This document shows positions 1 through 9,446 of a stretch of DNA of 64,000 nucleotides, in pieces. Source of the stretch: Glycomyces artemisiae (GTDB lineage: Bacteria > Actinomycetota > Actinomycetes > Mycobacteriales > Micromonosporaceae). The notes beneath the pieces were generated by a model that saw only the letters and a program-made list of their open reading frames with translations, was not told the origin of the DNA and made no database searches. The number at the start of each line of letters is the position of its first letter. The stretch's first letter is position 1. The DNA lies in assembly GCF_003002955.1 (NCBI RefSeq), contig NZ_PVTJ01000002.1:310001-374000 (forward strand). The letters run 5' to 3'. The translations under genes and the position numbers were made by a program.

Positions 1-1280
1 AGGGCCACCTCGCCATCGGCCACGCCCGGTACTCCACCACCGGCGCCCCCACCTGGGAGAACTCCCAGCCGACGATCCGGTCCACCTCCACGGGCACCGC
101 GATCGCCTTGGCGCACAACGGGAACCTCGTGAACACCGCCGACCTCCTCAAGGAGGTCGACCGGCTCGGCATCGACATGGGGACCACCACCTCCGACACG
201 CACCTCATCACCGCGCTCCTCGCCGCCCACCCCGACGAGTCCGTCGCCTCGGCCGCCGAGCGGGTCCTCCCGCAGCTGCGCGGCGCGTTCTGCCTCGTCT
301 TCATGGACGAGAACACCCTCTACGCCGCCCGCGACCCGCAGGGCGTCCACCCGCTCGTCCTCGGCCGCCTCGCCTCCGGCTGGGCCGTCGCCTCCGAGAC
401 CGCCGCCCTCGACACCATCGGCGCCCACTTCGTGCGCGAGGTCGAGCCCGGCGAGCTCATCACCGTCGACGAGCACGGCCTGCGCTCCACCCGCTTCGCG
501 AACCCCGAGCCCAAGGGCTGCCTGTTCGAGTACGTGTACCTCGCGCGCCCCGACACGAAGCTCGCCGGGCGCAACGTCTACGCCACCCGCGTCGAGATCG
601 GCCGCACCCTCGCCAAGGAGCACCCCGTCGACGCCGACCTCGTCATCGGCGTCCCCGAGTCGGGCATCCCGGCCGCGATCGGCTTCGCCGAGCAGTCCGG
701 CATCCCCTACGGGCAGGGCTTCACCAAGAACCAGTACGTGGGCCGCACCTTCATCCAGCCCTCGCAGTCCCTGCGCCAGCTCGGCATCCGCCTCAAGCTC
801 AACCCGCTCGTCGACCAGATCAAGGGCAAGCGCCTGGTCATCGTCGACGACACGATCGTGCGCGGCAACACCCAGCGCGCGCTCGTGCGGATGCTCCGCG
901 AGGCGGGCGCCGTCGAGGTCCACATCCGCATCTCCGCGCCGCCGGTCGAATGGCCGTGCTTCTACGGCATCGACTTCGCCACCCGCGCCGAGCTCATCGC
1001 CGGGTCGCTCGACGTCGACGGGATCCGCGCCCAGATCGGCGCCGACTCCCTCGGGTACGTCTCCATGGACGGCCTGGTCCGCGCCACCGAGCAGCCCGCG
1101 TCCCGCCTCTGCATGGCCTGCTTCGACGGGAACTACCCGATCGAGCTGCCCGCCGCCGACCTCATCGGCAAGCACCTCATGGAACCGCAGCCCCAGTCCG
1201 CCGCGTCTCATTCACCCACTGCCCAAACCAAGCGAACCACCGAAGCGAGCACGCAAGTGCGGGAAGGGACCACAGCGTGA
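1..1280 (+). CDS. purF: Amidophosphoribosyltransferase PurF, 5' end outside window
   Basis: This enzyme makes 5-phosphoribosylamine from PRPP and glutamine, the first committed step of purine synthesis. The frame is open from base 3, and the visible 425 residues start inside the Ntn-type glutaminase domain (GHARYSTTGAPTWENSQP). Roughly 80-100 residues, including the catalytic N-terminal Cys, therefore lie upstream of the window. The PRPP-binding loop VIVDDTIVRGNT is encoded near 838-873, and CMACFDGNYP near the C-terminus is typical of the Fe-S or Cys-containing PurF class. The stop overlaps the purM GTG by four bases (GTGA), so the two are translationally coupled. The 3' tail (about 40 residues, Ser/Thr/Gln-rich) is unconserved. 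Confidence 0.97.
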   Translation, partial: GHLAIGHARYSTTGAPTWENSQPTIRSTSTGTAIALAHNGNLVNTADLLKEVDRLGIDMGTTTSDTHLITALLAAHPDESVASAAERVLPQLRGAFCLVFMDENTLYAARDPQGVHPLVLGRLASGWAVASETAALDTIGAHFVREVEPGELITVDEHGLRSTRFANPEPKGCLFEYVYLARPDTKLAGRNVYATRVEIGRTLAKEHPVDADLVIGVPESGIPAAIGFAEQSGIPYGQGFTKNQYVGRTFIQPSQSLRQLGIRLKLNPLVDQIKGKRLVIVDDTIVRGNTQRALVRMLREAGAVEVHIRISAPPVEWPCFYGIDFATRAELIAGSLDVDGIRAQIGADSLGYVSMDGLVRATEQPASRLCMACFDGNYPIELPAADLIGKHLMEPQPQSAASHSPTAQTKRTTEASTQVREGTTA

Positions 1281-2368
1281 GCAGCGGCACCACCACTCAG
1301 AAGACGATCTCCTACCAGTCCGCGGGCGTCGACATCGACGCCGGGGACCGGGCCGTCGAGGCGCTCAAGCCCTCGATCCGCAAGACCACCCGTCCCGAGG
1401 TCGTCGGCGGCATCGGCGGATTCGCCGGCCTGTTCGCGCTCGACACCGAGAAGTACAAGAAGCCGCTGCTGGCCTCCTCCACCGACGGCGTCGGCACCAA
1501 GCTCGTCATCGCGCAGAAGCTCGACATCCACGACACCGTCGGCATCGACCTCGTCGCGATGGTCGTCGACGACCTCGTCGTGTGCGGCGCCGAGCCGCTG
1601 TTCCTCCTCGACTACATCGCGACCGGGCAGGTCGTGCCCGAGAAGATCGCCGACATCGGCGCCGGGATCGCCGACGGCTGCCGCTACGCGGGCTGCTCCC
1701 TCATCGGCGGCGAGATCGCCGAGCACCCCGGGGTCATGAAGCCCGACGACTACGACATCTCCGCCACCGGCGTCGGCGTCGTCGAGGCCGACGAGCTGCT
1801 CGGCCCCGAGCGCGTCAAGCCCGGCGACGTCGCGATCGCCATGCGCGCCTCCGGCCTCCACTCCAACGGCTTCTCGCTCGTGCGCCAGGCCCTGTTCGGC
1901 GTCGGCGGCCTCGACCTCGGCGCCGTCATCCCCGAGTTCGCCACCGCCGAGCGCAACCAGCGGACCCTCGGCGAGGAGCTGCTCACCCCCACGCACATCT
2001 ACGCGAAGGACTGCCTCGAACTCGCCAAGGAGTGCGACGTCCACGCGTTCGCGCACATCACCGGCGGCGGGCTCGCCGGGAACCTCGTCCGGTCGCTCCC
2101 CGAGGGCCTCCAGATCGAGGTCGACCGCGGCACCTGGACGCCGAACCCCGTGTTCGACGTCGTCCAGCGCACCGGCGGCGTCTCCCTCGAAGAGATGGAG
2201 CGCACCTTCAACATGGGCGTCGGCATGGTCGCCATCGTCGCGCCCGACCAGGTCGACCGGTCGCTCGCCGTCCTCACCGCCCGCCACGTCGAGGCGTGGA
2301 CGATCGGCGAGGTCACCGGCGGCGGCTCCGGCGTCAGACTCGCCGGTGACTATCTGACGGCTGGCTAG
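1277..2368 (+). CDS. purM: Phosphoribosylformylglycinamidine cyclo-ligase (AIR synthetase)
   Basis: PurM closes FGAM to aminoimidazole ribonucleotide using ATP, the fifth step of purine synthesis. The 363-residue product shows DGVGTKL, the long GIDLVAMVVDDLVVCGAEP stretch and GGEIAEHPG, all standard for the family, at normal length. I chose the GTG at 1277: it overlaps the purF stop, follows a purine-rich GGAAGGGA, and gives the usual Tyr-Gln-Ser-Ala-Gly-Val-Asp start region. The last 35 bases overlap the end of the convergent phosphatase gene, and no terminator is visible between them. Confidence 0.97.
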   Translation: MSSGTTTQKTISYQSAGVDIDAGDRAVEALKPSIRKTTRPEVVGGIGGFAGLFALDTEKYKKPLLASSTDGVGTKLVIAQKLDIHDTVGIDLVAMVVDDLVVCGAEPLFLLDYIATGQVVPEKIADIGAGIADGCRYAGCSLIGGEIAEHPGVMKPDDYDISATGVGVVEADELLGPERVKPGDVAIAMRASGLHSNGFSLVRQALFGVGGLDLGAVIPEFATAERNQRTLGEELLTPTHIYAKDCLELAKECDVHAFAHITGGGLAGNLVRSLPEGLQIEVDRGTWTPNPVFDVVQRTGGVSLEEMERTFNMGVGMVAIVAPDQVDRSLAVLTARHVEAWTIGEVTGGGSGVRLAGDYLTAG

Positions 2369-3434
2369 GGATCTCCGGGTCCCCGTCGGGGCCCGGCTCC
2401 TCCGCGTCCGCGGACGCCGCGGCGACCGCCTCGCGGTGCTGCTTCGCCTTGATGCTCAGCCACAGCCACAGCAGGCCCAGCGTCGGCAGCACGGCCGCCG
2501 AGATGAGCGCCGGGATCAGGTGCAGCGTCGGCGTCAGCATGACCCCGAGGATCAAGAGCACCGAGATGAGGATGGTGCGCCGCGTCGCCGGGTCGAACAC
2601 CGCGACCGGGCCGAGCGGGATCGTCGCCCACGGGACGCGCTTGGCGCAGCGGATGATGATGAGCCCCAAGAGGAACCCGGCGGGCTCGTCCGAGAGCCAG
2701 TGCTGGCCCAGGAACACCTGCGAGGAGAACACGATCACCGGCGGCGCGATGAGCAGCGCCAGCCGCGCCCACCGCGGCAGGATCCCGCCGACGAGCATCA
2801 CGATGAGCCCGAACAGCAGGATCGAGTTCACCGCGTGGCCCGAGGGGAACGCGGTCGCGTCGGGGATGCCGCCGCCGCCCTCCGGGTGGTAGGTGAACAG
2901 CAGCGGCCCCTCTGGCGAGACCTCCTGGAGCGCGAACGGGTGCTGCGAGAGCGGCCGCCCCAGCAGGTGCTTCATGCCGAGGATGCTCGCCAGGGTGATG
3001 AACGACAGCACGTACATCAGCAGCGGCCGGATCGACCGGGACCGCAGCGCGCACCAGATCGCGATGAGCAGCGTCACCGTCGCGACGGTGCGGGCCTGGC
3101 CGAACTCGGCGCCCGCCTTCGCGAGGTCCCGCAGCCACTGCACGTCGTTCGCGTCCACCGCCCACAGCCGCACCTCCCAGTCGAGGCGCACCAGCCACGA
3201 CGGGTACGACACGAAGAACGCCAGGCCCAGGAACGCCAGGAACATGAGGAGGTCGGGCCACCAGCTCGTCGGCCGCTTCCCGTACGGTTCCCAGTCGAAC
3301 CAGCCCACGGGGATGTACCGGCGCAGGGGCGTGATGATCTGCCGCACCAGGGCGCCGTCGGAGACGGTGACGCCGCGGTCGGTGATGTTGTCGCTCCTGC
3401 GCGCGGTAGTCGACCGGTTCGATTCAGAAGACAT
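2334..3434 (-). CDS. PAP2-superfamily membrane phosphatase
   Basis: This is a polytopic membrane protein of 366 residues with about six hydrophobic segments. It carries the acid-phosphatase signatures KHLLGRP (C1), PSGH (C2) and SQVFLGQHWLSD (C3, HxxxD), so it probably dephosphorylates a lipid or polyprenyl phosphate at the membrane. The Arg usually found in C3 (SRx5HxxxD) is Gln here. Long acidic and basic cytoplasmic tails frame the core. I chose the ATG at 3434; a GTG at 3476 in the same frame would add 14 residues, and neither has a clear ribosome site. Its substrate cannot be read from the sequence. Confidence 0.85.
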   Translation of the reverse strand: MSSESNRSTTARRSDNITDRGVTVSDGALVRQIITPLRRYIPVGWFDWEPYGKRPTSWWPDLLMFLAFLGLAFFVSYPSWLVRLDWEVRLWAVDANDVQWLRDLAKAGAEFGQARTVATVTLLIAIWCALRSRSIRPLLMYVLSFITLASILGMKHLLGRPLSQHPFALQEVSPEGPLLFTYHPEGGGGIPDATAFPSGHAVNSILLFGLIVMLVGGILPRWARLALLIAPPVIVFSSQVFLGQHWLSDEPAGFLLGLIIIRCAKRVPWATIPLGPVAVFDPATRRTILISVLLILGVMLTPTLHLIPALISAAVLPTLGLLWLWLSIKAKQHREAVAAASADAEEPGPDGDPEIPSQPSDSHRRV

Positions 3435-3599
3435 ATACGGATGTTCGCCGGTCAAAGTGAATTTTGATGCCGCCACACCCGAACTGGACCGAATTTGTTA
3501 TCAGGTCGGTATATATGGTGTGGTTTGCGACGCAACACCGATGAGCTGCACCGATACTCAGCGATACCGGTCACGTTCCGACAGCGTAGCGGCGGGCCC

Positions 3600-4514
3600 T
3601 CACGCGGGCGCCGGGAGGCCGAAGCGGACCCCCGTCAGCTCCTCCGAGACCGTCCACAGGCGGCGGGCCGTCGCTGTGTCGTACGCCTCCTTCGCGGCGC
3701 GGACGAGGACCGGTGCGCCGGTGCGCTCCTTCCTGCCGTCGGGGCCGAAGTACTGGCCGCCTTCGGCGTCCGGGGCCGTGGCGGCGCGCAGCTGCGGGAG
3801 GGCGCCCGCGGCCGGGGGCTGCGTCGTGAACGGCACGAGCAGGTTCGCGATGAAGCGCCACTGCGCGTTCATGCTGCGAAGCAGGCCGGTCGAGGAGAAC
3901 CCCGGGTGGGCCATGAGGCTCTTGACCGGGCTGCCCGCGGCGCGCAGGCGGCGGTCGAGTTCGAGTCCGAAGAGGAGGTTCGCGAGCTTCGACTGCGAGT
4001 AGTAGGCGACGGGGCTGCGGCGGCGCTCGCCGACCGGGTCGTCGAAGTGGATGCGGCCGTGGCCGTGCGCGAGCGAGGAGACGGTGACCACGCGCGGGTC
4101 CGGGCCCTGGAGCCGGTCGAGCAGGAGCCCGGTGAGCGCGAAGTGCCCGAGGTGGTTGGTGGCGAACTGGATCTCGTGGCCCTGCGGGCTGAGCGAGAAC
4201 GGCGGCGCCATGATGCCCGCGTTGTTGACGAGGACGTCGAGCGGGGAGTCGAAGCCGTCCGCGAACGCGCGCACCGAGTCGAGGTCGGCGAGGTCGAGGC
4301 GGCGCACCTCCAGGTCCGCGCCCGGCACGTCGTCGCGGATCGCCCCGGCCGCGGCCTCGCCCGCGGCGGTGTTCCGCACCGTCATGACGACCCGCGCCCC
4401 GCGGCGGGCCACGGCCCGCGCGGTCTCCAGGCCGAGCCCTGAGTTCGCGCCCGTGACGAGGTAGACCCGTCCGGACTGGTCGGGGATGTCGGCGGTGCTC
4501 CAGTCGTGCGTCAT
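3600..4514 (-). CDS. SDR-family oxidoreductase (retinol dehydrogenase-like)
   Basis: This 304-residue classical short-chain dehydrogenase has the NAD(P) loop TGANSGLG (about 21-28), NNAG, and the catalytic Ser and YxxxK (YSQSK). The insert after NNAG (IMAPPFSLSPQGHEIQFATNHLG) resembles the retinol-dehydrogenase/WWOX-like branch, often annotated simply as oxidoreductase in actinomycetes. The ATG at 4514 follows GAAGGG at good spacing. The gene diverges from a TetR gene across a 116-bp gap holding a palindrome, so it is probably the TetR protein's target. The substrate is unknown. Confidence 0.88.
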   Translation of the reverse strand: MTHDWSTADIPDQSGRVYLVTGANSGLGLETARAVARRGARVVMTVRNTAAGEAAAGAIRDDVPGADLEVRRLDLADLDSVRAFADGFDSPLDVLVNNAGIMAPPFSLSPQGHEIQFATNHLGHFALTGLLLDRLQGPDPRVVTVSSLAHGHGRIHFDDPVGERRRSPVAYYSQSKLANLLFGLELDRRLRAAGSPVKSLMAHPGFSSTGLLRSMNAQWRFIANLLVPFTTQPPAAGALPQLRAATAPDAEGGQYFGPDGRKERTGAPVLVRAAKEAYDTATARRLWTVSEELTGVRFGLPAPA

Positions 4515-4541
4515 GGTCCAGCCCTTCGCTCCGGTAAGATG

Positions 4542-4579
4542 AACCTTGCTTCATCATATAATGAAGCATGATTCAGGTT
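4542..4579. promoter_or_regulatory. Palindromic operator between SDR and TetR genes
   Basis: Perfect 8-bp arms TGCTTCAT (4547-4554) and ATGAAGCA (4561-4568) surround the 6-bp spacer CATATA. A further pair, AACCT and AGGTT, lies outside them. This is an AT-rich island in GC-rich DNA, about 28 bp upstream of the SDR start, and is the likely TetR binding site. Confidence 0.7.
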
Positions 4580-4630
4580 ATGGCAAATCCGCAGGACCGA
4601 CTATGATGCTCGGCGGGGAGAGGAGACCGC

Positions 4631-5212
4631 ATGCCCGACCAGCGGCCGCTGCGCGCCGACGCCGCACGGAACCGCGCGAGGATCATGGAGGCCGCGACGC
4701 GCCAGATCATGGCCCGCGGCCCCGAGGTCCCGATGGAGGCCATCGCCGAGGACGCCGGCGTGGCCGTCGGCACCCTCTACCGGCACTACCCCACCAAGCA
4801 GGACCTCGTCGTCGCCGTCCTCGCGGAGTGCTTCGGCGCGTTGACGAGCGCCGCGGAGGCCGCCGCCGACCGGATCGACGCGGGCGCCAGCGCCATCGCC
4901 GAGTTCACCGCGTTCGCGCGGATCGTCATGGAGGACGCGGCGGGGAACCTCGCCATGAAGGCCGCGGCGCGCTCGCTAGGCGCCGACGTCCACGAGGCGG
5001 AGGAGCGCCGCCGCGGCGAGGCCGCGATGGCGCGGCTGCTGGACGCGGCGAAGGCCGAGGGCACCGTGCGGCCCGACCTGGGGATCGAGGACTGCTACCT
5101 GTTCTTCATCACCGTGCCGGTGGACCAGCCGCCCGCGGTGCGCGACCGCTGGTTCGAGCTGATGCTCGCCGGGTTCCGCGCGGGGGCGGTCAATACGTCA
5201 ACGGCCCCTTGA
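4631..5212 (+). CDS. TetR-family transcriptional regulator
   Basis: This 193-residue protein has an N-terminal helix-turn-helix (about residues 10-55: RARIMEAATRQI ... VAVGTLYRHYPTKQDLV) followed by a variable ligand-binding domain. The ATG at 4631 is preceded by GGGGAGAGGAG at ideal spacing. It diverges from the SDR gene with a strong palindrome between them, so it probably represses that gene and itself. Its last 23 bases overlap the end of the convergent gene at 5190. The ligand is unknown. Confidence 0.9.
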   Translation: MPDQRPLRADAARNRARIMEAATRQIMARGPEVPMEAIAEDAGVAVGTLYRHYPTKQDLVVAVLAECFGALTSAAEAAADRIDAGASAIAEFTAFARIVMEDAAGNLAMKAAARSLGADVHEAEERRRGEAAMARLLDAAKAEGTVRPDLGIEDCYLFFITVPVDQPPAVRDRWFELMLAGFRAGAVNTSTAP

Positions 5213-5912
5213 GGACCGAGAGCGCCGCGGAACGGTCGCCGTCCCATTCGAGGGCCGGGTCGTCCTTGGTGAGGCGCCCCCACAGCATGAGCAGGAGCTC
5301 CCCGGCGGTGCCGGTGACCTCGGCGACGGGGTCGCCGGGGCCGTAGATCCACCAGTCGCCGGTGTCGGAGGCGGTGAACTTGACGCACGCGTCCGGCGGC
5401 CAGGCCTTGCCGACGCCGACCATCTTGGGCGCCAGGACGTCCAGGACCTCGGAGACGCCCGCGGCGGCCAGGGCCGGGTCGAGGGGGGCGGGCACGTCGA
5501 CGGTCTGCTGGGCGTCCCAGCGGTGGAGCATGGTCTCGACGGCGATGGACCGCTGCCAGTACCCGGCGTTCGGGGGCGTGAAGTGGCCCCACGCGGGGGT
5601 GGCGGGGTCGACGTCGAGGGACATGACGAGGAGTTCGGCGGTGCCTTCGAGCCACCGCAGGAGCTCGCCGCGGTCCTGCGGGGCCAGCGGCGGCGCCCCG
5701 TCGGGGGGCGTGTCGCCGCCGGTCCACTCGGTCACGCACGCGGCGGTGAACAGGTTCGAGTGCCCTACGGCGCGTGCGAGTCCGGCGAGGTCGATCGGTT
5801 CGGCGAACTCCTCGCGGTAGGCGATGGGCGCGCCGAGGTCGCCCTCGGCGACGCAGGTGCGGAACGCGTCCATCTCGCGCCGGAAGCACCGCAGATATGA
5901 AGCACCGTCCAT
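5190..5912 (-). CDS. Maleylpyruvate isomerase / DinB-type mycothiol-dependent family protein
   Basis: A 240-residue protein of the mycothiol-dependent maleylpyruvate isomerase-like (MDMPI, DinB fold) family. The three expected metal ligands are visible: His51 (GHSN) and the Glu and His of ETMLH near residue 150. The C-terminal half fits the MDMPI C-terminal domain, with the WWIYGPGDP segment. Such proteins are typical of mycothiol-producing actinobacteria, but most have no assigned substrate. The AGG of GGTGGAGGT touches the ATG at 5912, which is too close for a normal ribosome site, so the mRNA may be leaderless or the start may lie elsewhere. Confidence 0.82.
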   Translation of the reverse strand: MDGASYLRCFRREMDAFRTCVAEGDLGAPIAYREEFAEPIDLAGLARAVGHSNLFTAACVTEWTGGDTPPDGAPPLAPQDRGELLRWLEGTAELLVMSLDVDPATPAWGHFTPPNAGYWQRSIAVETMLHRWDAQQTVDVPAPLDPALAAAGVSEVLDVLAPKMVGVGKAWPPDACVKFTASDTGDWWIYGPGDPVAEVTGTAGELLLMLWGRLTKDDPALEWDGDRSAALSVLKGPLTY

Positions 5913-5962
5913 ACCTCCACCCTATCGGCGGCCCCGGTGCGGGCCGGAACGGGAGCGTCCGG

Positions 5963-6526
5963 TCAGCGCTCGTAGACCGGGCGGCCCATGAACCAGTTGC
6001 CGGGCGCGTCGGGGTCGGTGCTGGACCAGTACTCGACGACGGCGCGCACGAACTCGTCGATGGAGAGGGTGCCGTCGCCGTCGCGGTCGAGGTGCGCGAA
6101 CGCCTTGTCGACCTCGTCGGCCGGGAGGTTCGGGAAGTGGGCGCGGGAGAACGCCGCGAACTCGCCGGGCCCGACGTCGCCGCTGGCGTCGGCGTCGGCG
6201 ATGGCGTGGAAGGTGCGGGCGAGGTGGCCGACGGTGGCGTCGGCGGCGGCCGGGTCGTCGGCGAGGGTGCGGGTGGAGGCGATGAACGTGGCCTTGTCGA
6301 TGGCCTCGACGCCGTCGGCGAGGTGGGGGCGGTGGAGGCCGTTCCAGATGTCCATGTACGCCGAGACGATCCAGGACTCCTCGGGGGAGCCGGGGGTGTG
6401 GCCGAGCTCGGCGGCGGTGCGGCGGCCGAGCTCGATGTGGTCGTGCTTGTCCAGGCGTCCGTCGCCGTTGGCGTCCAGGTGGTCGAAGCCGTGGGCGATC
6501 TTCGCGGTGAGCATGTCCTCGGTCAT
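5963..6526 (-). CDS. EF-hand calcium-binding protein (calerythrin-like)
   Basis: This 187-residue soluble acidic protein has three canonical EF-hand loops: DANGDGRLDKHD (18-29), DADASGDVGPGE (about 118) and DRDGDGTLSIDE (about 152). A fourth, degenerate loop probably lies near residue 75. Length and spacing match the calerythrin/CasA group of actinomycete sarcoplasmic-type calcium-binding proteins, so it is probably a cytoplasmic Ca2+ buffer or sensor. No signal peptide is seen. It lies downstream of the L-fucose operon on the same strand but is separated from it by a strong hairpin, so it is probably transcribed alone. Confidence 0.88.
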   Translation of the reverse strand: MTEDMLTAKIAHGFDHLDANGDGRLDKHDHIELGRRTAAELGHTPGSPEESWIVSAYMDIWNGLHRPHLADGVEAIDKATFIASTRTLADDPAAADATVGHLARTFHAIADADASGDVGPGEFAAFSRAHFPNLPADEVDKAFAHLDRDGDGTLSIDEFVRAVVEYWSSTDPDAPGNWFMGRPVYER

Positions 6527-6548
6527 GCGTGCAGCATCGCAGGAGCGG

Positions 6549-6581
6549 GGCGCCGCGGCGGGTATCCCGCGCCGCGGCGCC
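6549..6581 (-). terminator. Terminator-like hairpin after the L-fucose operon
   Basis: An 11-bp GC stem (GGCGCCGCGGC at 6549-6559 with GCCGCGGCGCC at 6571-6581) and extra internal pairing lies just after the SDR stop at 6593 and before the EF-hand start. There is no T-run, as is usual in high-GC actinobacteria. Confidence 0.6.
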
Positions 6582-6592
6582 GTGAAGTCGTA

Positions 6593-7333
6593 TCAGGCCT
6601 TGACGATGCGCAGGCCCTGGGTGCCGCCGTCGACGGCGAGGCTGGCGCCGGTGAGGGCCTTGTTGACCGGGTCGGCGAGGTAGACGATCGCGCTCGCGAC
6701 CTCTTCTGCGGAGACGAGGCGGCCGGTGGGCTGGCGGGCTTCGAGGCGGGCGCGCTCGCCTGCGGGGTCGTCCGCCTGGTCGAGGAGGCGCTGGACCCAC
6801 GGGGTGTCGGCGGTGCCCGGGTTGACGCAGTTGACGCGGATGCCTTCGGCCACATGGTCGGCGGCCATCGCGAGGGTGAGCGACAGGACGGCGCCCTTGG
6901 ACGCGGAGTAGAGGGCGCGGTTGACGAGTCCGGCGGTGGCGCAGATCGAGGCGGTGTTCACGATCGCGGGCGAGGGGGACTCGCGCAGGTGCGGGAGGCA
7001 GGCGCGCGAGAGGCGGACCATGCCGAGGAGGTTCACGTCGAGGACGCGGAACCACTGCTTGTCGGAGTTCTCCTCGACGGTGCCGACCGCGCCGATCCCG
7101 GCGTTGTTGACGAGGACGTCGATGCGGCCGAAGCGCTCCGCGACGGCGGCCACGGCCAGGCGGACCTGGTTGTCGTCGGCGACGTCGCACTGGTGGGACC
7201 AGTGCTTCGGGCTCTCGTTGAGGTCGAGGACGGCGACGTTCGCGCCGCGCTCGGCGAAGGCGTCGGCGGCCGCCGCGCCGATGCCGGAGGCGCCGCCGGT
7301 GACCACGACGGTGAGTCCTTCGAAACCGCTCAT
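6593..7333 (-). CDS. SDR dehydrogenase, probable 2-keto-3-deoxy-L-fuconate dehydrogenase
   Basis: This 246-residue short-chain dehydrogenase has TGGASGIG near the N-terminus, NNAG, and YSASK at the active site. By position it should oxidise 2-keto-3-deoxy-L-fuconate at C4 to the 2,4-diketo acid, the step between FucD and the FAH-family hydrolase. The ATG at 7333 overlaps the fucD stop (ATGA), so it is translationally coupled and last in the five-gene operon. A longer frame adds only five residues from 7348. It could also serve as an L-fucose dehydrogenase, but the aldo-keto reductase in the same operon fits that role better. Confidence 0.85.
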   Translation of the reverse strand: MSGFEGLTVVVTGGASGIGAAAADAFAERGANVAVLDLNESPKHWSHQCDVADDNQVRLAVAAVAERFGRIDVLVNNAGIGAVGTVEENSDKQWFRVLDVNLLGMVRLSRACLPHLRESPSPAIVNTASICATAGLVNRALYSASKGAVLSLTLAMAADHVAEGIRVNCVNPGTADTPWVQRLLDQADDPAGERARLEARQPTGRLVSAEEVASAIVYLADPVNKALTGASLAVDGGTQGLRIVKA

Positions 7334-8619
7334 GCGTGCTCTCTCCATTCAGGACCGTTCGGGTAGGCGAAGCGCTGGAGGCTCTCCCATTTCATCTCTG
7401 CGGAGAACCCCGGCGCGGCCGGGGCGGCGTAGCGGCCGTCCCGGATGACCGTGGGGGCGGTGAAGTGCTCGTGGAGGTGGTCGACGTACTCGATGACCCG
7501 GTCCTCCATGGTGGCGCTCACCGAGGTGTAGTCGAACATCGAGAGGTGGCAGACGAGCTCGCACAGGCCCACGCCGCCCGCGTGCGGACACACGGGCACG
7601 TCGAAGTGCTTGGCGAGCAGGAGGATCGCGAGGTTCTCGTTGACCCCGGCGACGCGCGCGGCGTCCATCTGGAGGAAGTCGATCGCGCCCGCTTGGAGGA
7701 GCTGCTTGAACATGACCCGGTTGTGGACGTGCTCGCCGGTGGCGACCTTGATGGGCGCCACGCGTTCGCGGATCGCGGCGTGGCCGAGGACGTCGTCGGG
7801 GCTCGTGGGCTCCTCGATCCACCACGGGTCGAACTCGGCGAGGGCCTTCGTCCAGTCCACGGCCTGGTCGACGTCCCAGCGCTGGTTCGCGTCGACCGCG
7901 ATGCGGATGTCGGGCCCGACGGCGGCGCGGGCCGCGGCGAAGCGGCGCCGGTCGTCCTCCAGGTCGGCGCCGACCTTCAGCTTGATCTGCTTGTAGCCCT
8001 GGGCGACCGCTTCGCGGGCTAGCGCCACGACCTTCTCGTCGTCGTAGCCGAGCCAGCCCGGGGAGGTGGTGTAGGCGGGGTAGCCGCGCGCCTCGATCTC
8101 GGCGATCCGCTCGGCCTTGCCGGGTTCGGCGGCGCGCAGGAGGTCGAGGGCCGCTTCGGGGGTGAGCGCGTCGGAGAGGTACCGCCAGTCGACGCACCCG
8201 ACGATCTCCTCCGGCGTGAGGGAGGACAGGTACTTCCACAGGGGGAGCCCGGCGCGGCGGGAGGCGAGGTCCCAGGCGGCGTTCACGAGGGCCGCGGCCG
8301 CGAGGTGCATGACGCCCTTCTCCGGTCCGAGCCAGCGGATCTGCGAGTCGCGGGTGAGCCGCAGGTAGAGGGCGCCGAGGTCGGCGGGGCCGTGGACGTC
8401 GGTGCCCACCACGTACTCGCTGAGCGTCTCGATCGCGGCGCAGCACAGGTCGTTGCCGCGCCCGATCGTGAACGTGAACCCGTGGCCCTCCCGGCCGTCG
8501 TCGGCGTGGAGCACCACGTACGCGGCCGAGTAGTCCGGGTCGGGGTTCATCGCATCGGAGCCGTCGAGGCGGTGCGACGTGGGGAAGCGGACGTCCACGA
8601 CGTCCACGGCCGTGATCAC
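7330..8619 (-). CDS. L-fuconate dehydratase (enolase superfamily)
   Basis: FucD removes water from L-fuconate to give 2-keto-3-deoxy-L-fuconate. The 429-residue protein shows the family-specific start [20 protein letters not shown]. The catalytic set is present: KLKVG (Lys pair), DANQRW (Asp), EEPTSPDD (Glu), TGEH (Glu) and the general-acid/base His in PHAGGVG. I see no missing residue. The GTG at 8619 overlaps the stop of the upstream FAH gene by four bases, which sets this start. The extended signature, shared with Xanthomonas FucD and ENOSF1, makes the substrate call strong compared with other mandelate-racemase-type enzymes. Confidence 0.95.
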   Translation of the reverse strand: MITAVDVVDVRFPTSHRLDGSDAMNPDPDYSAAYVVLHADDGREGHGFTFTIGRGNDLCCAAIETLSEYVVGTDVHGPADLGALYLRLTRDSQIRWLGPEKGVMHLAAAALVNAAWDLASRRAGLPLWKYLSSLTPEEIVGCVDWRYLSDALTPEAALDLLRAAEPGKAERIAEIEARGYPAYTTSPGWLGYDDEKVVALAREAVAQGYKQIKLKVGADLEDDRRRFAAARAAVGPDIRIAVDANQRWDVDQAVDWTKALAEFDPWWIEEPTSPDDVLGHAAIRERVAPIKVATGEHVHNRVMFKQLLQAGAIDFLQMDAARVAGVNENLAILLLAKHFDVPVCPHAGGVGLCELVCHLSMFDYTSVSATMEDRVIEYVDHLHEHFTAPTVIRDGRYAAPAAPGFSAEMKWESLQRFAYPNGPEWREHA

Positions 8620-9446
8620 GCCTGCACCGCGGGGTTCTTCGTGGAGCCGAGCCCTTCGATGCCGACTTCGACGACGTCCCCGGCCTTGAGGTAGGGGAAG
8701 CGGCCGGAGAGCGCGACGCCCTCGGGGGTGCCGGTGAGCAGGAGGTCTCCGGCGTCGAAGGCCATGAACTGCGACATGTGGTGGATGATCTTCGCGACCG
8801 AGAAGATCATGTCCTTCGAGCTGGAGTCCTGGCGGGGCTCGCCGTTCACCTTGGACCACAGGCGGAGTCCCTGCACGTCCGCGATCTCGTCGGGGGTGGC
8901 GAGCCACGGGCCGAGCGGCGTGAACGTCGGGCAGGCCTTGCCCTTCGAGAACTGGCCGCCGGAGCGCTCGATCTGGAACTCGCGCTCGGACAGGTCGTTG
9001 GCGACGACGAACCCGGCGATGACGTCGAGCGCCGCCTCCTCGGACTCCAGATAGGACGCGGACTTGCCGATGACGACGCCGAGCTCCACCTCCCAGTCGG
9101 TCTTCACCGAGCTGCGGGGGATCTGCACGTCGTCGTTCGGGCCCACGATGGTGTTGGGGTGCTTGTAGAACACGACGGGCTCGGCCGGGGGCTCGGCGCC
9201 GGACTCGGCGCAGTGCGCGGCGTAGTTCATGCCGATGCACACGATCGCGTTCGGCTTCGCGATCGGCGGCGCGATCCGCTGCCCCGCGACGTCGATCTCC
9301 GGGAACCCGGCCACGGTGGAGATGCCGCCGCGGGCGAGGAACTCGCCGTCGATGTCGCCGATGGGGCCGGAGAGGTCGTAGTACTTGCCCTCGTGGAGCG
9401 CCACGGGGGTCTCGTAGCCGGGCTGTCCGATGCGCAGGTACTTCAT
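8616..9446 (-). CDS. FAH-family hydrolase, probable 2,4-diketo-3-deoxy-L-fuconate hydrolase
   Basis: This 276-residue fumarylacetoacetate-hydrolase-fold protein has the metal-binding EVELGVVIG segment, the [12 protein letters not shown] entry motif, and [16 protein letters not shown] and TGTPEGV segments. In this operon it should cleave 2,4-diketo-3-deoxy-L-fuconate to pyruvate and L-lactate. The start ATG at 9446 overlaps the stop of the lactonase gene and its own stop overlaps the fucD GTG, so it lies in the middle of the coupled operon. Without the context it would be annotated only as a ureidoglycolate lyase or FAH-like protein. Confidence 0.88.
   Translation of the reverse strand: MKYLRIGQPGYETPVALHEGKYYDLSGPIGDIDGEFLARGGISTVAGFPEIDVAGQRIAPPIAKPNAIVCIGMNYAAHCAESGAEPPAEPVVFYKHPNTIVGPNDDVQIPRSSVKTDWEVELGVVIGKSASYLESEEAALDVIAGFVVANDLSEREFQIERSGGQFSKGKACPTFTPLGPWLATPDEIADVQGLRLWSKVNGEPRQDSSSKDMIFSVAKIIHHMSQFMAFDAGDLLLTGTPEGVALSGRFPYLKAGDVVEVGIEGLGSTKNPAVQA

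Noticed and set aside
1208..2287. Long open frame opposite purM
   Set aside because: It is a GC-rich antisense shadow of a certain gene, made of Gly/Val/Asp runs without domain signatures. The same applies to most long frames opposite or out of phase with real genes.
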